A stretch of 64,000 nt of DNA from Mucilaginibacter gossypii (GTDB lineage: Bacteria > Bacteroidota > Bacteroidia > Sphingobacteriales > Sphingobacteriaceae): NCBI RefSeq assembly GCF_900100945.1, contig NZ_FNCG01000001.1:310001-374000 (forward strand), given 5' to 3'. This document shows positions 27,439-37,288 of this stretch, piece after piece (positions within the stretch are counted from its first letter, which is position 1; every line of letters begins with the position of its first letter). The notes below the pieces were generated by a model that was not told where the DNA came from, did not search any database, and saw nothing but the letters and a program-made list of their open reading frames with translations. The position numbers and the translations under genes are program-made.

Positions 27439-30267
27439 ATGAAATACACCTACTTTATTAACAGGCTATTGTTTTTATTTTCAATATGCCTGCTATTTTC
27501 CGTTTCGGCTAATGCCCAAACCATAAGGGGAAAGGTAACCGATACTAAAACCGGCGAACCCCTTACCGGAGCAACAGTTCACTTAACCCAGGATGGGGTT
27601 AGCAAATTTGTTGCGGTTAACCTTAATGGCGCTTATAGCTTTAAAAATTTAAAGAATGGGCCATACAAAATACAGGTAAATTATGTTGGTTATGGTCCTT
27701 CTAAAGTTAGAGAGGGCAATATTACGTCGGCCAATGAGGTGATTACGGTCAACGTAGCCTTACAGGACGCTGATATGCAGATGACAGAAATACAGGTTAA
27801 AGCCCAGACAAACAAAGAATCTGATGGCGCCGTACGCAGTATTGAAAAAAATGCACCGATGGTTATCAACGTACTTTCGGCAAATGCAATTAAGTTATTG
27901 CCTGACGTTACTGTGGCTAACGCTTTGCAGCGTGTTAGCGGTGTAACCATTCAGCGTTCGGCAAGTGGCGAAGGTCGTTATGCCATTATCAGGGGTATGG
28001 ACCAGCGTTACAACTCAACATTGGTAAACGGTATTAAAATACCAAGCCCGGATGCTCAATACCGTTTTGTGCCTATGGATATATTCCCTTCAGAAATGCT
28101 GGAAAGGCTTGAAGTGATCAAGGCCCTTACCCCAAGTATGGAAGGCGACGCCATTGGCGGTGTAATGAACCTGGTGATGAAAAGTGCGCCAAGCCAGTTT
28201 ACTTTCAGCGCTAACGTTTCGGGTGGTTTTTCTACCCTGTTTTCATCAAGCAGGCCATTTGTTGGTTTCAGCGCATCTCCTAATGGCAAATCTCCGGCAG
28301 CAATCAATGGTAACAGCTATGCCGCTACCTATGCCGATTTTAGCAATAAAGCGCTTACAAGCGATAAAAATATTTCAACTCCTTTTAGCTCAACCGCCGG
28401 TATCACTATTGGCGACAGGTTTTTGAATAAAAAATTAGGCGTTATCGTATCTGCAAGTTATCAGAACATATACCGCGGCTCTAACTCAAAACAGCTTACG
28501 CCAAACGCGCAGCCATCAGCTATCCCGCTGCCAAACTCACCACAGTTTTCTGATGCTTATGACCGTACTTATTCAACCCAAACAGAACGCGTAGGTATCC
28601 ACAACAAAATAGATTACGCAATTAACGACAAAAACAAGATCTCGTTATACAACCTTTATATCCATCAAAGCGAATTTGAATCGCGCTTTACTTCTGATAC
28701 CCTTGGTTTGGGCTTAAACTCAACCGGCTTAAGCAAGCAGATCACCATCTCAAACAGAAGTATGTTAACTAAGCAAAATATCTATAACTCAACCTTGCAT
28801 GGCGAACATTGGCTTGGCAACGAGTGGCGTTTAAACTGGGATGGAGTATATTCAGAAGCTACCAGGCACCAGCCGGATAGGACTGAGTTTTTCTATGATG
28901 CCAATAAAACCCTCAATAACTCAGGAGCCGTAACCGCTGAAGTTGATAACAATACCCAGTTAGATCATCATTGGGAAAACAACCGAGATAAAGACATTTC
29001 AGGATATGCAAACCTGATCTATACTCCTACAATTGCCGGTAAACATGTTGAGTTTTCAGCAGGTGGTTTATATCGTCATAAAGTAAGGGATGCTGATTAC
29101 ATCACCTATTCGTTAACCGGTGGTAAATCAACCTTGTTTAACAATAACTTTAATTCTATTCCTTTTGCATTTAATTCGGCTGCCGATGGTATTGGAGCCA
29201 ATAACCCCGATTTGCAAAACAACTATCACGTAAGGGAAAACGATAATGCCGAATACTTACAGGTTAAATTTGACTTGTTCCCAAAACTGCAGGTATTAGG
29301 TGGTGTGCGTATTGAAAACACCGATTTAACTTACGCTACTCAATCGCCCGAAACGGTTACACAAAGAAGCGGCAATATTAAATACACAGATGTATTGCCA
29401 AGTATCCATTTAAAATATCAGTTAACAGATAATCAAAATATCCGTGCATCATACTTTGCGGCAATTAGCCGTCCGGGTTTTGGCGAACAGGTACCATATA
29501 AGGTTACCGGCGAATATTTTGACCAGGTAGGTAACCCTTACTTAAAACACATCACTGCCGATAACTACGACGTACGTTATGAATTTTTCCCGGGCGGTGC
29601 CGATCAATTATTTTTGGGCTCTTTCTACAAAAAGATCTATAACCCTATTGAGTACTTTGTTGTTCGTGATGGCGGGCCAAGCTCACAGGTTATTAAGCCT
29701 CAAAATGATCCGGGTAATGCTACCAACTACGGTTTTGAAGCTTTGGCTACTAAATTCTTTGGTGTGATAGGCTTCTCGATCAACTATACCTACACCCACT
29801 CAAGGATAACTACTAACAAGCTGCTTTACTCAAATGATCCTACTTTGGGATTACAGCAAACCAATGTGAACGAAACACGTCCGCTGCAAGGTCAGGCAGA
29901 CCATGTGGGCAATGCATCTGTATTGTACAAAAGCGCTAAGTTAGGTTTGGATATGCAGCTGGCCTTTGTTTACACAGGCGAGCGTTTGGCCCAGGTATCT
30001 CCATATTATAACCTTGACTTTTACCAGCACGCCTATAATCAGTTAGATTTTTCTTTCGAAAAAACTATAGCTAAAAGGCTTTCATTTTATGGCAAGGTTA
30101 ACAACATCACCAATGCGGCCAGTAAAATCTATTTAAAATTCCCGCATGGTAGCCTTGACGCAAAACAACAGGAGTTTTTAGGCAAACAAGACATTACATC
30201 TCAAACGCTTGTTCAAAGCGACTATTACAAAACACTGTTCCTTGGTGGTTTCAGGTATAAATTATAA
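27439..30267 (+). CDS. TonB-dependent receptor with carboxypeptidase-regulatory N-domain (copy 2)
   Basis: 942 aa from the ATG at 27439 (MKYTYFINRLLFLF...SANAQ signal); the TTG two codons earlier is unlikely. CarboxypepD_reg-like domain (TIRGKVTDTKTGEPLTGATV), plug (SANAIKLLPDVTVANALQRV, AIIRGMDQRYNSTLVNGI, EGDAIGGVMNLVM) and a long barrel ending GGFRYKL. Domain order, plug motifs and barrel segments (RPLQGQ, KVNNI/KVNNL, YDVRYE/YDIRYE) match the receptor at 22087. It is followed after 11 bp by the second beta-helix-like lipoprotein. Ligand unknown. Confidence 0.93.
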   Translation: MKYTYFINRLLFLFSICLLFSVSANAQTIRGKVTDTKTGEPLTGATVHLTQDGVSKFVAVNLNGAYSFKNLKNGPYKIQVNYVGYGPSKVREGNITSANEVITVNVALQDADMQMTEIQVKAQTNKESDGAVRSIEKNAPMVINVLSANAIKLLPDVTVANALQRVSGVTIQRSASGEGRYAIIRGMDQRYNSTLVNGIKIPSPDAQYRFVPMDIFPSEMLERLEVIKALTPSMEGDAIGGVMNLVMKSAPSQFTFSANVSGGFSTLFSSSRPFVGFSASPNGKSPAAINGNSYAATYADFSNKALTSDKNISTPFSSTAGITIGDRFLNKKLGVIVSASYQNIYRGSNSKQLTPNAQPSAIPLPNSPQFSDAYDRTYSTQTERVGIHNKIDYAINDKNKISLYNLYIHQSEFESRFTSDTLGLGLNSTGLSKQITISNRSMLTKQNIYNSTLHGEHWLGNEWRLNWDGVYSEATRHQPDRTEFFYDANKTLNNSGAVTAEVDNNTQLDHHWENNRDKDISGYANLIYTPTIAGKHVEFSAGGLYRHKVRDADYITYSLTGGKSTLFNNNFNSIPFAFNSAADGIGANNPDLQNNYHVRENDNAEYLQVKFDLFPKLQVLGGVRIENTDLTYATQSPETVTQRSGNIKYTDVLPSIHLKYQLTDNQNIRASYFAAISRPGFGEQVPYKVTGEYFDQVGNPYLKHITADNYDVRYEFFPGGADQLFLGSFYKKIYNPIEYFVVRDGGPSSQVIKPQNDPGNATNYGFEALATKFFGVIGFSINYTYTHSRITTNKLLYSNDPTLGLQQTNVNETRPLQGQADHVGNASVLYKSAKLGLDMQLAFVYTGERLAQVSPYYNLDFYQHAYNQLDFSFEKTIAKRLSFYGKVNNITNAASKIYLKFPHGSLDAKQQEFLGKQDITSQTLVQSDYYKTLFLGGFRYKL

Positions 30268-30278
30268 TAAACGTAACG

Positions 30279-31706
30279 ATGAAAAAATATATAATCCCAG
30301 TTATTTGTATCCTGATGGCGGCGGCATTTTCCGGTTGCCAGAAATGGAAAGGTGAGCATACCGATATTTACACCTATACACCGCCGGCAGCAAACCCGGT
30401 AAGCGATAAAGCTCCACTATCATGCAGCACAAGCGGCTCAACCGTTATCCCGGTAAAAGGTACTATGCTTAGCGGTAAGACTTATTCTGTTGAAGATGGT
30501 TGCGATTTGGTAATTAACCCAACTGATACGTTGTTAATGCAGCCGGGCGTTACATTAAACATGGGTGCAGGAAGCAGCCTCATAGCACTTGGCACCCTGG
30601 TAAGTAACGGCTCTAAGGATCAGCCAAATTGGATCACCGTTCCGGGGATCGTAAAAAATGATGCACCGGGGGGCCTCACCGCCGCTGCCGATCCTGCATA
30701 CGCAGGCAAGTGGAAAGGTATTATTGGAGGCCCTACCTGTAACTTACTGGTGTTACGTTGGACACACGTTGAATATGCCGGTTTAACTGAAGGTAAAGCT
30801 ACATCAACCATTGCAGGTTCGGGTACAGGCAATCAATACAGTATCTTATTTGCCAATTATAATGGCAACTTTATTATGGAGGATTCCTGGTTGTATGGTG
30901 GTGTGGATGACCCGATCCGTATTTCGGCAGGCAAAATCGCCATCTTCAGAAATACTTTTGAGAAGAATGGTGTTAGCGGTGGCGACTGCCTGAATGCTAA
31001 AGGTGGCACCGTAGGTACTATGGCTTATAATATGTTTATTGGTACTGCTACCAACGGCCAAAAAGCTTCAAATAAAGGGCAGGCTACCGGTGCGCCGCAA
31101 ACCAACATCGTTATGTACAACAATACATTTGTTAGCGGTGGTTATCGCCAGGTGCAAAGCGGCCGTGGTGGTTGTATCAACTTTGAAGAAGGAGCAGCGG
31201 GTATGTATTACAACAACGTGGCCATCAACTGTAGGTTTGGTTACCGTGTAGTAGGCAGTCCGGTTGCTGATGTTGCGCACCTTTCATACGGTAACAACTA
31301 TCAATGGGCCGATTCTTTGAGTGTAGCTAACCAGTTTTATCCAACAGGTTATATCACCCAACCGCAAAGCACCGATATCCCTTCAATCACGACATCGGCA
31401 AAATATCTGCCTGCAAATTATACCTTAGGTTCTATTTATGATGGCAGCGACGTTGTGCAAAAAAATAACCCGATGTTCCTGAACTTCCCGCTGCCTACAG
31501 TTGGGCATCCACTATATCAGTACAGTGCTATCGGGAACTATAACTTCCATTTGCTGGCCAGCTCACCGTTGATTGGCAAAGGTAATACCACCATAAAGCC
31601 ATTAATTACTGTGCCTCTTGATAAAATTTATGGTTTATCAGATGCAACATTACCCGGTATTGATCTTGGTGCGTATCAGTTAAACGGCTCAGGAAACCAA
31701 CATTAA
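30279..31706 (+). CDS. Beta-helix-like surface lipoprotein, partner of TonB receptor (copy 2)
   Basis: 475 aa with lipoprotein signal (AAAFSGCQK, Cys near 20). A repeated Asn/Gly-rich beta pattern (DTLLMQPGVTLNMGAGSSLIALGTL, IFRNTFEKNGVSGGD, MYYNNVAINCRFGYRV) suggests a right-handed beta-helix; WTHVEYAG, DDPIRI/DDLMAL, the Asn-rich VMYNNTFVSGGYR segment and FHLLASSPLIGKGN near the end match the copy at 24826. It is about 70 aa longer. Operon-linked to the TonB receptor and closed by an intrinsic terminator. Confidence 0.8.
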   Translation: MKKYIIPVICILMAAAFSGCQKWKGEHTDIYTYTPPAANPVSDKAPLSCSTSGSTVIPVKGTMLSGKTYSVEDGCDLVINPTDTLLMQPGVTLNMGAGSSLIALGTLVSNGSKDQPNWITVPGIVKNDAPGGLTAAADPAYAGKWKGIIGGPTCNLLVLRWTHVEYAGLTEGKATSTIAGSGTGNQYSILFANYNGNFIMEDSWLYGGVDDPIRISAGKIAIFRNTFEKNGVSGGDCLNAKGGTVGTMAYNMFIGTATNGQKASNKGQATGAPQTNIVMYNNTFVSGGYRQVQSGRGGCINFEEGAAGMYYNNVAINCRFGYRVVGSPVADVAHLSYGNNYQWADSLSVANQFYPTGYITQPQSTDIPSITTSAKYLPANYTLGSIYDGSDVVQKNNPMFLNFPLPTVGHPLYQYSAIGNYNFHLLASSPLIGKGNTTIKPLITVPLDKIYGLSDATLPGIDLGAYQLNGSGNQH

Positions 31707-31729
31707 TAACAAAACTTACTCTTTTAAGA

Positions 31730-31759
31730 ATAGCCGGGATCAACCCGGCTATCTTTTTT
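31730..31759 (+). terminator. Rho-independent terminator of the second receptor operon
   Basis: ATAGCCGGG (31730-31738), 5-nt loop, CCCGGCTAT (31744-31752), then seven T. It lies 23 bp after the lipoprotein stop and only 14 bp before the next start, so it partly insulates the phosphatase gene. Confidence 0.9.
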
Positions 31760-31773
31760 TATACGCTCAAGAA

Positions 31774-32328
31774 ATGAAAAAGCTTATTTGCATTTTTAGT
31801 TTATCAATTATCTCATCGTTAACTGCATTGTCAGTCAATGCCCAATCAGCCGATTTAAAGATTGTATTTATCCGTCATGCCGAAAAGCCCGTTAAAGGTG
31901 ATAATCTGAATTGTCAGGGGATAAACAGGTCATTAAAGCTGCCTGCTGTATTAACGACTAAATTTGGTGTTCCTGCCAATATATTTGTTCCGGCCCTGGG
32001 GTTGGGGGAGGCGACCAAACACTCCAGAATGTTTCAAACCATTGTGCCGCTTGCCGCTAAATTCAATTTAACGATTAATACCACCCGTACTGAGAAAGAC
32101 TCGTTAGGTTTAGCTGCCGATTTAAAAAGCCGTAGCGGTGTAATACTTGTGGTATGGGAGCACGGTGGGATATCTCCAATTGTGCGCTCATTGGGCGTAA
32201 AACAGGATAACCTGAAATGGCCTGATGATGATTATGACAGCATCTGGGTTGTGACCTTTAAAAATGGGATAGCCAGCCTGGTGCGTGATAAAGAAAATAT
32301 CGATCCCGGAAAAGATTGTAATTTTTAA
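31774..32328 (+). CDS. Exported histidine-phosphatase-superfamily protein
   Basis: 184 aa with a cleavable signal (SIISSLTALSVNAQ). The phosphohistidine motif appears as FIRHAEKP near residues 34-41 (RHA in place of the usual RHG), and the second catalytic histidine as VVWEHGGIS near 130. This small branch-1-like phosphatase would act in the periplasm on a phosphoester of unknown identity. It begins 14 bp after the terminator of the receptor-lipoprotein operon, so either read-through or its own promoter must drive it. It has its own downstream terminator. Confidence 0.8.
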   Translation: MKKLICIFSLSIISSLTALSVNAQSADLKIVFIRHAEKPVKGDNLNCQGINRSLKLPAVLTTKFGVPANIFVPALGLGEATKHSRMFQTIVPLAAKFNLTINTTRTEKDSLGLAADLKSRSGVILVVWEHGGISPIVRSLGVKQDNLKWPDDDYDSIWVVTFKNGIASLVRDKENIDPGKDCNF

Positions 32329-32337
32329 TTTAATGAA

Positions 32338-32373
32338 TCAGCCCCGGTTGCAAAGCCGGGGCTGATTTTGTTT
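32338..32373 (+). terminator. Rho-independent terminator of the phosphatase gene
   Basis: TCAGCCCCGG (32338-32347), 8-nt loop, CCGGGGCTGA (32356-32365), then TTTTGTTT. Perfect 10-bp stem, 9 bp after the stop. Confidence 0.92.
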
Positions 32374-32434
32374 AAATGGCTTTGCTCATAATTACTACAG
32401 AATGTTCCTGTAATATTGATGATAAAGGCTTTGC

Positions 32435-33247
32435 ATGGAATTTAACAGATCTTTTTTCATTACCCACCCATCGTCAGTCCAAATATTGATTTTCGGAGGA
32501 TTGATAACTTCACTCTGGCTTGCAGAAGGTTTAATATTGTCAATACCTGTCCGCAAAAAATGGAGGCACACCTTTACAAATATGTTATTTATTGTAACAG
32601 CGTTGCCGGTGCAGCTCTTCATGACCATGTTTGTATTGCTTGAGGCAACCTGGATAAGCCGAAATCATTTAGGTTTGTTAAACCTGTTGCCCTGGCACCA
32701 AAGTATATTAGTGAAATACTTAATAGGGTTTATCATACTTGACTTTTGCGAATACCTGTACCACGTTATTATGCATAAGGTCAAAGTACTATGGAAATTT
32801 CATCTTGTACACCATACTGATCAAAAGCTTGATGTTTCAACAACTGTAAGGGAACATCCAGGAGAAACTTTTTTAAGAATGTGTTTTTTAATGTTATGGA
32901 TTGGAATAACGGGAGCATCGTTTGAACTGCTTTTGTTAAGACAAACAATTCAAACCGTTTCAAATATCACATCACACACGCAATTCCGTTTGTCAGATGG
33001 TATGGATAAGTGGTTAGGGTTGATTTTTGTAACGCCCAATATACACCATGTTCATCACCATTATCAATTGCCTTATACTGATTGTAATTATGGAGATGTA
33101 TTATCAGTATGGGACAGGATATTTGGAACTTACGGGAAATTAAAGCCGGATGATACTGTATTTGGGATAGATACCTATCCTGATAAAAACGTATGCAGGA
33201 GTTTTATTAAAGTTTTACAGATTCCATTTGTTTCAAAACGTGCTTAA
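32435..33247 (+). CDS. Fatty acid hydroxylase/sterol desaturase family membrane protein
   Basis: 270 aa, several membrane helices in the first half. The diiron histidine clusters are all present: HVIMH, HLVHH, and HHVHHH near the C-terminus. The family hydroxylates or desaturates lipid-like substrates at the membrane with O2. A second member lies at 38604; the two differ in length and sequence. The next gene's ATG lies just after its stop. Substrate unknown. Confidence 0.88.
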   Translation: MEFNRSFFITHPSSVQILIFGGLITSLWLAEGLILSIPVRKKWRHTFTNMLFIVTALPVQLFMTMFVLLEATWISRNHLGLLNLLPWHQSILVKYLIGFIILDFCEYLYHVIMHKVKVLWKFHLVHHTDQKLDVSTTVREHPGETFLRMCFLMLWIGITGASFELLLLRQTIQTVSNITSHTQFRLSDGMDKWLGLIFVTPNIHHVHHHYQLPYTDCNYGDVLSVWDRIFGTYGKLKPDDTVFGIDTYPDKNVCRSFIKVLQIPFVSKRA

Positions 33248-33251
33248 CCGA

Positions 33252-33869
33252 ATGAGGGTTTGTAAAGCTTCTTTTTTATTGTTGCCGGGGCTGTTGCTAA
33301 TGACATTGCATGTTAATGCCCAAACCGAAAAATTTACGTCGAGGCTTTATTTTCCTGGTGGAGTAGGTATAAATATACCCTCAGGAGATGAGCAGGTAAG
33401 TATGAAACGGGGATCTGTTTTGAATACCGCTGTTGAGTACCGCCCTGCTTATATGAATACTGTCTTTTTCCGCTTTAACTACGACGCCCTAAATAACAAA
33501 TATAAAAGTAAAGCCGGCGAAGTTCCAACTAACGTAACAGAGGGAAAGCTATCTGCCAGTTTTTTCCTTTTGGGCGTAGGTTACCGCCGAAAATTAAACA
33601 GGTTGGGGATATATGCGTTGTTGCAGTCAGGTTATAATAGCTCTGGGTATAATAATACATCTGTTAACTCAAACGGTATTACCGTAAGCAGTGTGAGCAC
33701 TAAACATCCGGCGGTAAAGATATCTGCAGGGGTGGAATATTACATTGTACCACATTTTGCCCTTGTATTTGAACCGGCCTATTATCATTTGTATAAGGCC
33801 AAATCACCATATATTTTAAACCCTGATTATGTAAGTTATAGCATCGGGTTTACCACCACGCTATTTTAA
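33252..33869 (+). CDS. Small outer-membrane beta-barrel protein
   Basis: 205 aa from the ATG at 33252 (MRVCKASFLLLPGLLLM...NAQ signal peptide); a TTG 24 bp upstream overlaps the previous gene. Alternating amphipathic beta strands and a C-terminal aromatic residue (GFTTTLF) mark an outer-membrane beta-barrel of about 8-10 strands (OmpA-barrel-like, PF13568-type). It follows the hydroxylase-like gene by 4 bp. No specific function can be assigned. Confidence 0.72.
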   Translation: MRVCKASFLLLPGLLLMTLHVNAQTEKFTSRLYFPGGVGINIPSGDEQVSMKRGSVLNTAVEYRPAYMNTVFFRFNYDALNNKYKSKAGEVPTNVTEGKLSASFFLLGVGYRRKLNRLGIYALLQSGYNSSGYNNTSVNSNGITVSSVSTKHPAVKISAGVEYYIVPHFALVFEPAYYHLYKAKSPYILNPDYVSYSIGFTTTLF

Positions 33870-33890
33870 TGCTATATAAAAAGGTTTTGC

Positions 33891-36518
33891 TTAAAAGTCC
33901 GGAGCGAAACTAAATTTAACACCATATTTTGCGGCGCCCGGGTGGTCAAGGTAGTTAAACCTTTTGATCCCATCTATTCGCAAAAATTTGAAGATATTAC
34001 CTATACCTACACCGGCTTCTATATAGGGTTTAGTGCCTAAGGCGTAAGTGCCATTTGCTCCATTGCCACCCGTAGGGAACCGGAACAAATTAGGTGAATA
34101 AAGCGGATTATTTTCGTTACGCAAGCCGCCGAACAGTATTTTGGCCGATAGATATTCTCTCCATTTCAGGTGCCTTATCAATGGGAACTTGTTCAGTAAA
34201 AAACCGCTGAAACTATGGGTTAAGTTGATGCCCGCGTAATGGTCGCTTACAAATTCGAGGTAGGTTTGTTGGTTATACGCATCCTCATCATAAGCAAGTG
34301 ATTGGTTTGCCGGGGCGATGCTCAGGAGCGGGAAAGGTACTTTCCCAACTAAATAATTTCCAAGCAATGTGATATCAGTAAAGCCAAGCTGAGACAGGTA
34401 AAAACGCTTGAAAATACTCGCTTTAACACTCGTAAAATCATAAGAGCCGTTGAATAATCCTTTAAACCCGTGGTTGATCTGCAGGTTCATGATAGGGTAC
34501 TTGCTGTAAACGGTATGGCGATAAACCGATCCTTGTAAAATTTGTTCGTGCGGTGCATACCTGAAAGCAAGGTTCAGCTCGCTGGTGGTGAGGTCATGAA
34601 CCAATGTATTAGCCTCGTTGTTGTATTGAAATGCCAATGATGCGGCAGGGCGTTGGTTCCAGTTTCTGAATGCAAGATCAAACGAAAAATGGTTTTCAAA
34701 ATCCTTTACATATTCAATTTTAGCAACCTTACTGTAAAGCCAGTATATTGTTTTTCCTGTTGAGAATGATGAAAGGGCTGCCTGCTGGTTAATGGTTGAA
34801 AGGTCCCTTCCCGGTACATCAACATCATATAAATAGCTTGCCTTAATGTAGTCATTAGGGTAGCGATAAAATGGTGTTTTATTAAATGAGTAAAAGGTAG
34901 CAATATTGTACTTGAATGTTTTGTCGCGCGTGCCATAAGCACCAAAACCTTCAAAATAAATTGATTTGCTTAAATCGGTGTTGGTACGCCCGCCAAGCTG
35001 AAAGCGGGAGCCCTCCTGGCTATCACGTGAGTAAATTGTACCAATAGGGCCAATCATCACTGGCCCGGCCTTAGCATAACCTCCGGTAAAAGTGGCCGCG
35101 AACCAGGTTGCCCTTTTAAATTGCGGCATTTTTTCTAATCTGGCAATTCGGGGGTACATTTTTGCCTGATGATCAGACAGCGTATCAGGCCGTTGATGTG
35201 CCCAGTATGAGGTATCCGGTTTGTCGGCATCAGGAGCTACCTGCAATTCTTTGCCATCATAAAATGCGGCAGGAAGTGGTTTGTCAGCTATGTAGTTAGA
35301 AAAAATTACCGTTCGCTCACCCATTAGTCCGAGGCCTTTGTTTTTTAAGATCCCGAAGTCGGCTTTAACATCGCTTTTGCTTAAAAAATATTTGCCGTTA
35401 GGATTCTGCTCAAAATCAAGTGTGATCTTGAGTGCCCTCATGAAATTGATATTGATTTGCTTGTTTACATTAAGCTCACAGCCCCGTACAGCATAGTTGC
35501 CTGTCATACTTACAAGCAGCTTACCTTCAAAAAGCAGGTCGCCTTTGGTGCGTGGTGTGAAGCTTAGTTCAATCAGTTTTTCTTTAGCTGTTTGTATGGT
35601 ATCCGTAATAAAGAATTTGTAATAATTTGGCGAGTGATCGGCAATGGGGCTAAGGAACTGGTTGGTTATGATAAAAACGTTGTTATCATAAATATCAATG
35701 ATATTACCGTAAAGACGGTTCATGTATACATCCAAACCGGCAGTATCAATAAATTTAAGAATATTAGCCTCTTTTTGCGCCTTAAGGATCCGGATAGATT
35801 TAGATGGCTCTTTGCGGTAGTAATTTTGATATTGTTTTTCGCTGAGATAGGTGGGGAGCAGCACCTGGGTTTGCCCGTTATTTTTCACTGTATCAAGCAT
35901 AAACTGGTACATTTTAAAATAACGGCTGTTCATCATTTTGGCAGGAACATCAATAAATGATAGATTGATCCGCTCATACTGGTCATATTGCAAATAATCG
36001 GCGCTTTCCATCCGGTTTTGCTTTTTATGGTCAATAACCTGCTGAATGAGCTCAACTGCCGGGTTCCCTTTATTGCGGTACCGTTGTTTCTTGCCCGAAA
36101 CTACAGTAACTTCTTTCAATTGGGTTTGGCTGCCATGCAATCTTATATGAAGCACATTAACCTGTCCGGGTTTAATTACTTTGATAATAGTTTGATAACC
36201 GATGTACGAAAAGGACACATGCGTAAAAGTTCCGGGAGCGTTTAACTCAAATTTTCCATCCGGGTCGGCAATGGTTCCGTACCTGCCGCCTACAAGTTTA
36301 ACATTAATACCCGGTAGCGGTTGCCCGGATGCGTCATCTACCACCTGCCCGCGGACAGTTGTGATTAATGGCGTTGAAGTTTTTTTTACGCTATCAGGTT
36401 GCTGTGCTAAGCCGCATATCGGAAGCAATACCAAAAAGAGTAATAAAGTTGAAATATAAGGAGATAGGCGTCTTATTGAGTTTGACGTTTGGGAAGAAAT
36501 CTCAAAAGAAGATAACAA
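33891..36518 (-). CDS. DUF5686 outer-membrane protein with carboxypeptidase-regulatory domain
   Basis: 875 aa. A signal peptide lies near residues 17-39 (LLLFLVLLPICGLAQQ). A CarboxypepD_reg-like domain follows (TVRGQVVDDASGQPLPGINVKLVGG...GTIADPDGKFEL), then the long DUF5686 region with NPAVELIQQVIDHKKQNR and a beta-barrel-like C-terminal half ending GVKFSFAPDF. This family is widespread in Bacteroidota outer membranes and of unknown role. Convergent with the small barrel gene at a distance of 21 bp, with no clear terminator between them. Confidence 0.88.
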   Translation of the reverse strand: MLSSFEISSQTSNSIRRLSPYISTLLLFLVLLPICGLAQQPDSVKKTSTPLITTVRGQVVDDASGQPLPGINVKLVGGRYGTIADPDGKFELNAPGTFTHVSFSYIGYQTIIKVIKPGQVNVLHIRLHGSQTQLKEVTVVSGKKQRYRNKGNPAVELIQQVIDHKKQNRMESADYLQYDQYERINLSFIDVPAKMMNSRYFKMYQFMLDTVKNNGQTQVLLPTYLSEKQYQNYYRKEPSKSIRILKAQKEANILKFIDTAGLDVYMNRLYGNIIDIYDNNVFIITNQFLSPIADHSPNYYKFFITDTIQTAKEKLIELSFTPRTKGDLLFEGKLLVSMTGNYAVRGCELNVNKQININFMRALKITLDFEQNPNGKYFLSKSDVKADFGILKNKGLGLMGERTVIFSNYIADKPLPAAFYDGKELQVAPDADKPDTSYWAHQRPDTLSDHQAKMYPRIARLEKMPQFKRATWFAATFTGGYAKAGPVMIGPIGTIYSRDSQEGSRFQLGGRTNTDLSKSIYFEGFGAYGTRDKTFKYNIATFYSFNKTPFYRYPNDYIKASYLYDVDVPGRDLSTINQQAALSSFSTGKTIYWLYSKVAKIEYVKDFENHFSFDLAFRNWNQRPAASLAFQYNNEANTLVHDLTTSELNLAFRYAPHEQILQGSVYRHTVYSKYPIMNLQINHGFKGLFNGSYDFTSVKASIFKRFYLSQLGFTDITLLGNYLVGKVPFPLLSIAPANQSLAYDEDAYNQQTYLEFVSDHYAGINLTHSFSGFLLNKFPLIRHLKWREYLSAKILFGGLRNENNPLYSPNLFRFPTGGNGANGTYALGTKPYIEAGVGIGNIFKFLRIDGIKRFNYLDHPGAAKYGVKFSFAPDF

Positions 36519-36559
36519 ATTGTGGTAGATTAAAAATACAAAAAGGGTTCAGTTTTATT

Positions 36560-36587
36560 CATATTCCGGGTTTGAGCCCGGAATATG
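36560..36587 (-). terminator. Hairpin after the PepSY-like gene
   Basis: Perfect 11-bp inverted repeat CATATTCCGGG / CCCGGAATATG with a 6-nt loop, about 90 bp after the 36678 stop on the minus strand. No U-run follows on that strand, so efficiency is uncertain. Confidence 0.5.
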
Positions 36588-36677
36588 CCTTCAATTTTCC
36601 TAAACGTACAAATTAAATTTGAATTGTCTCTGAAGAATGTATTATTTTAAGATTAACAGGAATATGACGTTGAATAA

Positions 36678-37106
36678 TTAATCAACTTTCAAAAATTTCC
36701 CCTTTTCATCAAATAAAAGGTCTTTCCCTTTGATCTCCGCCTCAAACATCTTTTTGCCTGCAGCATCGGTCACACGCCCGGCTTCCTTAACTTTTGCACC
36801 CTTGTAGTTGGTTTTAATGTAATCAAAAACGGCAGGAGGCAATTGATTAACCGGTATGGCGTCTACTTCTTCTACAAACTCACCTTTCGGGGTAAAAGTC
36901 ACTGAGGTATCCTCGCCCGATTTGCCTCCCCAATTGGCTTCATAATTTCCTTTTTCTTTTTCCCAGGTAACTTTGGTTGCATTAGGGTATTTTTTGGCGA
37001 GGCTTTGTTTCACAGCTGCCGGAACATCTAATGCGTTGGCTGCTTTTGCAGCAATTCCGATACTGAACAGGCAGGCAGTAGCGGATAATAAAATGGTCTT
37101 TTTCAT
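36678..37106 (-). CDS. Exported PepSY-like domain protein
   Basis: 142 aa with a signal peptide (SATACLFSIGIAAKA). Two similar modules follow, each with a helix and a strand pair (VPAAVKQSLAKKYPNATKVTWEKEKGNYEA and LPPAVFDYIKTNYKGAKVKEA...MFEAEI), the pattern of the Bacteroidota PepSY-like family (PF11396). Probably periplasmic. No operon partner; transcribed toward the DUF5686 gene with a hairpin between them. Confidence 0.82.
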   Translation of the reverse strand: MKKTILLSATACLFSIGIAAKAANALDVPAAVKQSLAKKYPNATKVTWEKEKGNYEANWGGKSGEDTSVTFTPKGEFVEEVDAIPVNQLPPAVFDYIKTNYKGAKVKEAGRVTDAAGKKMFEAEIKGKDLLFDEKGKFLKVD

Positions 37107-37288
37107 AAGTGCTCTTATTTTGATTTACACTAATGTAAGGGAGCAATCTGGAGGAATATGGTACATGCAAAACAGCTTGATTTTAATTGAAACAAACTTG
37201 AATGGGTTTGAACCGGTGTTTGTAATTGCCACCGCTAACTTTGTTTTGCAGATAGTGAATCCAATAATATACACTTAACCATTTTACC

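Noticed and set aside
36202..36616. Plus-strand frames over the DUF5686 start
   Set aside because: Antisense shadows of a well-supported minus-strand gene.
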